From Sulfuricystis thermophila (GTDB lineage Bacteria > Pseudomonadota > Gammaproteobacteria > Burkholderiales > Rhodocyclaceae), in NCBI RefSeq assembly GCF_004323595.1, contig NZ_AP019373.1, forward strand, positions 1 to 64,000: a stretch of DNA of 64,000 nucleotides, written 5' to 3'. Shown here in pieces: positions 61,038 to 64,000 of this stretch; the first letter of the stretch is position 1, and every line of letters begins with the position of its first letter. Under the pieces are notes generated by a model, which saw only the letters and a list, made by a program, of their open reading frames with translations, was not told where the DNA came from and ran no database searches. The translations under genes and the position numbers were made by a program.

Positions 61038-61052
61038 GTAACGTAAGGTAAC
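61038..61052 (+). promoter_or_regulatory. Tandem GTAA repeats, candidate OmpR-type regulator site
   Basis: GTAACGTAAGGTAAC consists of three adjacent GTAAx pentamers, similar to direct-repeat boxes bound by OmpR-family regulators. It lies between the regulator gene and the divergent DUF4395 gene. Confidence 0.5.
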
Positions 61053-61157
61053 AAACCGCAAGTCTGTGAAGTAGCGATGCAAAAAAGTCGACGCGTGCAG
61101 CACGGCGCTTACCGTTCTGCGGTGAAATAAAGGTTGTCATCGGTGAGGTAATTTTTC

Positions 61158-61886
61158 ATGCGCAAGATTTTTGGTTTCGGCGAAATCATCCCCGATTACG
61201 ACGTGCCGGTATTGAACGAGCGTGAAGTCCGCGCCGCCGCCGGGATCCTTTTCTTTTTTGCCTTGGTGTCGTTCATGAATTCCTGGCTGATGGGCAACTT
61301 TCGCCTGACGCGGATTTTCGTCATCGCCTTCCTGATCGACTTCACCATCCGCATCTTCATCAATCCGCGCTTTTCGCCAAGCATGATCCTTGGTCGCCTG
61401 GCGGTGAGGAAGCAGCAGCCCGAATGGGTCGGTGCGCCGCAGAAGCGTTTCGCCTGGGCAGTGGGATGGACGCTGGCCGTGCTCATGTTCTATTTGATCG
61501 TGCTCAATAGCGTCATCGGCCCGATCAACCTGATCGTCTGCGCCACATGTCTCACGCTGATGTTTTTCGAGAGCGCCTTCGGCATCTGTCTGGCCTGCAA
61601 GGTATATAACCTGTTTTTCATGCAAAAAGCGCAGCATTGTCCTGGCGGTGTCTGCGCGGTGTTCACACCACACGCAAGTCAAAAAGTCGGCGCTGGCGAG
61701 ATGGCGATTGTCGTGATCTTTATCGCGGTGATCGGCTTCATCACCCAGGCGCTATTCCCGCCCGTCGCGCCCTTAGCTGCACCCGCCGTGCCTTCACCAG
61801 CCACCGACGGCCAATGCACACCGCCCGACTGGGCTGTGGCCATGGGCCACGCCGAGATGTGGAAACTTCACAACAACTGCAAATAA
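61158..61886 (+). CDS. DUF4395 membrane protein
   Basis: The 242-residue protein has about four membrane helices and the DUF4395 pattern (LNEREVRAAAGILFFFALVS; FESAFGICLACKVYNLFFM). Cysteines are concentrated near helix ends (LIVCATC; CLACK; CPGGVC). Family members often occur near thiosulfate sulfurtransferase or DoxD genes. The segment SQKVGAGEMAI before the last helix is encoded by a REP-like repeat in frame, so the repeat has altered the protein. The next gene starts ten bases later. Confidence 0.85.
   Translation: MRKIFGFGEIIPDYDVPVLNEREVRAAAGILFFFALVSFMNSWLMGNFRLTRIFVIAFLIDFTIRIFINPRFSPSMILGRLAVRKQQPEWVGAPQKRFAWAVGWTLAVLMFYLIVLNSVIGPINLIVCATCLTLMFFESAFGICLACKVYNLFFMQKAQHCPGGVCAVFTPHASQKVGAGEMAIVVIFIAVIGFITQALFPPVAPLAAPAVPSPATDGQCTPPDWAVAMGHAEMWKLHNNCK
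61680..61705 (-). repeat. REP-like repeat inside the DUF4395 gene
   Basis: AAAAAGTCGGCGCTGGCGAG followed by ATGGC is a near-consensus reverse copy. It is translated as KVGAGEMA. Confidence 0.7.
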
Positions 61887-61896
61887 GGAACTGATC

Positions 61897-62307
61897 ATGA
61901 TCACTCGCCGCAAATTCCTCGCCGCCACTGCCGTTGCCTTGTCGAGTCTTGCTGCTGGCAACGTGCTGGCCGCACCACCTACGGTGGAAATCATCGCCAT
62001 GCCGCATCCCCCGGTCAAGATGGCGCTGGGCGAGTTGCGCGCATGGCTTGCTGCCCAGGGCAACAAACTGCGGGTCAATGAATTCGACAGTGAAAGTACG
62101 GAAGGTATGCAGCGTATACAGGCCGTCGGGCTTTCCGGCCACATCCCGATCCTGATTCTCATCGACGGCCAATACCGTTTTCCACGCAAGGAAGGCGGCA
62201 AGGTCGCCTTGATCAATTTCCCCAATCTGCCCAACACGCCGCCCGGTGCGCGCGGCGACTGGACAACTGCTGACGTGCAAGCCATTCTCGCCGAGCGCAT
62301 CCGGTAG
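61897..62307 (+). CDS. Tat-exported thioredoxin-fold-like protein
   Basis: The 136-residue precursor has a twin-arginine signal (ITRRKFLAATAVALSSLAAG). The mature part has IEVI-type strands (VEIIAMPHPPVKMALGELRA; IPILILIDGQYRFPRKEGGK) suggestive of a thioredoxin-like fold without cysteines. The function is unknown. It follows the DUF4395 gene by ten bases, with AAGGAAC before its ATG, so the two are cotranscribed. Confidence 0.72.
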   Translation: MITRRKFLAATAVALSSLAAGNVLAAPPTVEIIAMPHPPVKMALGELRAWLAAQGNKLRVNEFDSESTEGMQRIQAVGLSGHIPILILIDGQYRFPRKEGGKVALINFPNLPNTPPGARGDWTTADVQAILAERIR

Positions 62308-62309
62308 GC

Positions 62310-62335
62310 TGCATCCTTTTTATGTCATTGACGTC
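62310..62335 (+). promoter_or_regulatory. Candidate ECF-sigma promoter before the ABC transporter
   Basis: TGCATCC, 15 bases, then CGTC, with the same spacing as sites at 48147 and 58028. It is 49 bases before the ATPase ATG. Confidence 0.5.
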
Positions 62336-62347
62336 TACTAGATGTTA

Positions 62348-62373
62348 GTGCCATCCCGCCAGCGCCGACTTTT
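62348..62373 (+). repeat. REP-like repeat before the ABC transporter
   Basis: GTGCCATCCCGCCAGCGCCG followed by ACTTTTG is a near-consensus copy ending 12 bases before the ATPase start codon. Confidence 0.7.
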
Positions 62374-62384
62374 GAAAGAACACC

Positions 62385-63074
62385 ATGAGCTTGCTGTCCG
62401 CGCAACACGTCACCAAAACCTACCGCGTCGGCGACATCGACGTGCCGGCGATCAAGGGTGTCGATTTCGCCATCGAACCTGCCGCTTTCGTCGCCTTCGT
62501 CGGCCCTTCGGGCAGCGGCAAGAGCACGCTGCTCAACATGATCGGCTGTCTCGACCGCCCGACCAGCGGCATCTTGAAAGTGCTCGATACCGACATCGCC
62601 ACGCTGGATCGCCGCGCGGCGGCAAGATTTCGCGGCGAGCACATCGGTTTCGTGTTTCAGGATTTCAACCTGATTCCCGTCCTGACCGTGTTCGAGAACG
62701 TCGAGTATCCCTTGCGCATGGTGCAGAAATGGCCGAAGGAGAAGCGCCGGGAGCAGGTGCTGCGCATGCTAGACGCCGTCGGCATGCGGGATCAGGCCGA
62801 CAAGCGGCCCGACCAGATCTCTGGCGGCCAGAAGCAGCGCGTCGCCGTGGCGCGCGCGCTGGTCAGCAACCCAAAACTGGTGCTCGCCGACGAGCCAACC
62901 GCCAACCTCGACCATGACACCGCCTACCGCATCATCGAACTGATGAAATCGATGCGCGACGAATTCAGAACCACCTTCGTCTTCTCCACGCACGACCCGA
63001 AGATCATGGGCGAGGCCGAGGTCACTTTTACGCTCGAAGACGGCCGCCTGAAGAACGGAGGCGATCATGTTTGA
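62385..63074 (+). CDS. MacB/LolD-type ABC transporter ATPase
   Basis: The 229-residue ATPase has Walker [11 protein letters not shown], the signature [16 protein letters not shown] and Walker [13 protein letters not shown]. The Q-loop context [20 protein letters not shown] is typical of the MacB/LolD/FtsE group, which drives periplasmic or outer-membrane transport rather than import. It overlaps the permease gene by eight bases. Confidence 0.93.
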   Translation: MSLLSAQHVTKTYRVGDIDVPAIKGVDFAIEPAAFVAFVGPSGSGKSTLLNMIGCLDRPTSGILKVLDTDIATLDRRAAARFRGEHIGFVFQDFNLIPVLTVFENVEYPLRMVQKWPKEKRREQVLRMLDAVGMRDQADKRPDQISGGQKQRVAVARALVSNPKLVLADEPTANLDHDTAYRIIELMKSMRDEFRTTFVFSTHDPKIMGEAEVTFTLEDGRLKNGGDHV

Positions 63075-64000
63075 TGTGCTCGCCATCGCCAGCCGCAACC
63101 TGCTGCGCTACCGCCGCCGCACCTCGCTCACCCTGCTGCTGATCGTCATCGGCATGCTGGCGGTGCTGCTGTTCGTGGCCGTCGCCGGCTCTTTCAAGGC
63201 GATGATGATCGGCCAGATCACCGACTCGCTGCTTGGTCACGTGCAGGTGCATCGCAAAGGCTATGTCGCTGCGATCGACAGCCTGCCGCTCAATCTCAAC
63301 ATGCGCCCCAACATGCTCGCCAAGCTCGACGAGGCGCTGAAAGCCGAGCCGGCCATCGCCGCGTGGTCGCCGCGCATCAAGTTTGGCGGCATGTTCAGCA
63401 ACTTCACCGAGACGACCAGCATTCGCGTCAATGGCATCGACCCCAAGCGCGAAGCGGCCACCGTGCCGCTCCTGCCCGGCCGCATCGCCGAGGGCGACAA
63501 GAGCGGCCCGCTGGTGGCGCGCGGCCAGATCGTGATTCCGCAACTGCTGGCGCGCGGTCTCAAGGTCAAGGTCGGCGATACCGTGGTGGTGGTGGCGACC
63601 AACAAGGATGGTTCGGTGAATGGCAAGACCTTCGTCGTGCGCGGCATCATGGAGGCGGTCACCGGCCCCGGTGGCCGCGATTCCTATGTCCATATCGAGG
63701 ATGCGCGCGAGCTCTTGCGCATGAACGAGGCAGAGGTCAGCGAAATCGTCGTGCGGCTCAAGGACTTTTCCCAGCTCGACCGCGTCGGCGCGCGCCTCAA
63801 GGCGGCCGTCGAAGGGCTGACCAACAAGGAAGGCAAGCCGATGCTGGAGGTGCACGACTGGACGCAGCTCTCGCCCTTCGCCAACATCGCCCGGATGATC
63901 GACCTGATGACGCTGTTCATCAAGATCATGCTGGTCTCCATCGTACTGGTCGCGGTGATGAACGTGATGATCATGGCGGTGTTCGAACGCATCCGCGAAA
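63067..64000 (+). CDS. FtsX/MacB-type ABC permease (partial, runs off the window)
   Basis: Only the first 311 codons are present. The first membrane helix (SLTLLLIVIGMLAVLLFVAV) follows a basic N-terminus (RNLLRYRRRT). A large periplasmic domain of about 240 residues comes next, and the second helix begins at LFIKIMLVSIVLVAVMNVMI. This matches the MacB/LolC/FtsX permease topology. It works with the preceding ATPase. The end, and any membrane-fusion partner, lie outside the window. Confidence 0.9.
   Translation, partial: MFDVLAIASRNLLRYRRRTSLTLLLIVIGMLAVLLFVAVAGSFKAMMIGQITDSLLGHVQVHRKGYVAAIDSLPLNLNMRPNMLAKLDEALKAEPAIAAWSPRIKFGGMFSNFTETTSIRVNGIDPKREAATVPLLPGRIAEGDKSGPLVARGQIVIPQLLARGLKVKVGDTVVVVATNKDGSVNGKTFVVRGIMEAVTGPGGRDSYVHIEDARELLRMNEAEVSEIVVRLKDFSQLDRVGARLKAAVEGLTNKEGKPMLEVHDWTQLSPFANIARMIDLMTLFIKIMLVSIVLVAVMNVMIMAVFERIRE

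Overview
The window begins at a chromosomal replication origin (dnaA, a DnaA-box spacer, dnaN, gyrB). It is GC-rich DNA from what looks like a sulfur-metabolising, respiratory betaproteobacterium. That placement is an inference from the dnaA-dnaN-gyrB order, the general protein character and the sulfur and c-type cytochrome gene content; no rRNA is present to fix the genus.

Region 1 (1-5.7 kb) holds dnaA, oriC, dnaN, gyrB and a convergent cytochrome c5. Region 2 (5.9-37.4 kb) is a large accessory respiratory island made of three complex iron-sulfur molybdoenzyme modules. Module A (+ strand, about 9.8-18.3 kb) runs FeS, NrfD, molybdopterin subunit, TorD, then a tail of unknown accessory proteins and a polyferredoxin. 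Module B (- strand, 25.3-18.6 kb) runs molybdopterin subunit, FeS, diheme cytochrome c, TorD, then the flavocytochrome c sulfide dehydrogenase genes fccA and fccB and a small membrane protein. Module C (- strand, 32.8-25.6 kb) runs molybdopterin subunit, FeS, NrfD, TorD, a frameshifted cytochrome c and a second polyferredoxin. Modules A and C are each divergent from a PhnD-like periplasmic binding protein, a histidine kinase and a sigma-54 response regulator. Matches to sigma-54 (-24/-12) promoters lie in front of all three modules, and intrinsic terminators sit just before torD in both A and C.

Region 3 (37.4-50.4 kb) holds an IS110-family insertion sequence, an arsenic resistance operon ending in a sigma factor and a phosphatase-like protein, a two-component SufC/SufBD system with an OsmC-like protein, and a bufferin-type (DUF2282/MNIO/DUF2063/DoxX) operon with its own ECF sigma and zinc-finger anti-sigma. 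It closes with an ArsP-type permease, a thioredoxin lipoprotein and a CcdA-like protein.

Region 4 (50.4-57.1 kb) looks like a sulfur-trafficking cluster: paired YeeE/YedE half-transporters, a TusA-like carrier, two DsrE-like proteins, three rhodanese-fold proteins, a cytochrome c and several tiny membrane proteins, one of which ends in Gly-Gly-Cys. Region 5 (57.1-64 kb) has a cation efflux protein, a small thioredoxin, a doubly disrupted Crp/Fnr gene, an OmpR-type two-component system, a DUF4395 protein and the start of a MacB/LolCDE-like ABC transporter that runs off the end.

Several repeat families run through the window. Three are short inverted-repeat (MITE-like) elements of about 145-230 bp. 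Another is a REP-like unit of about 25 bp found at least ten times, including in frame inside proteins. Three intergenic sites share TGCATCC-N15-CGTY, a plausible ECF-sigma promoter. All functional statements rest on reading motifs and gene order by eye; no database search was run.
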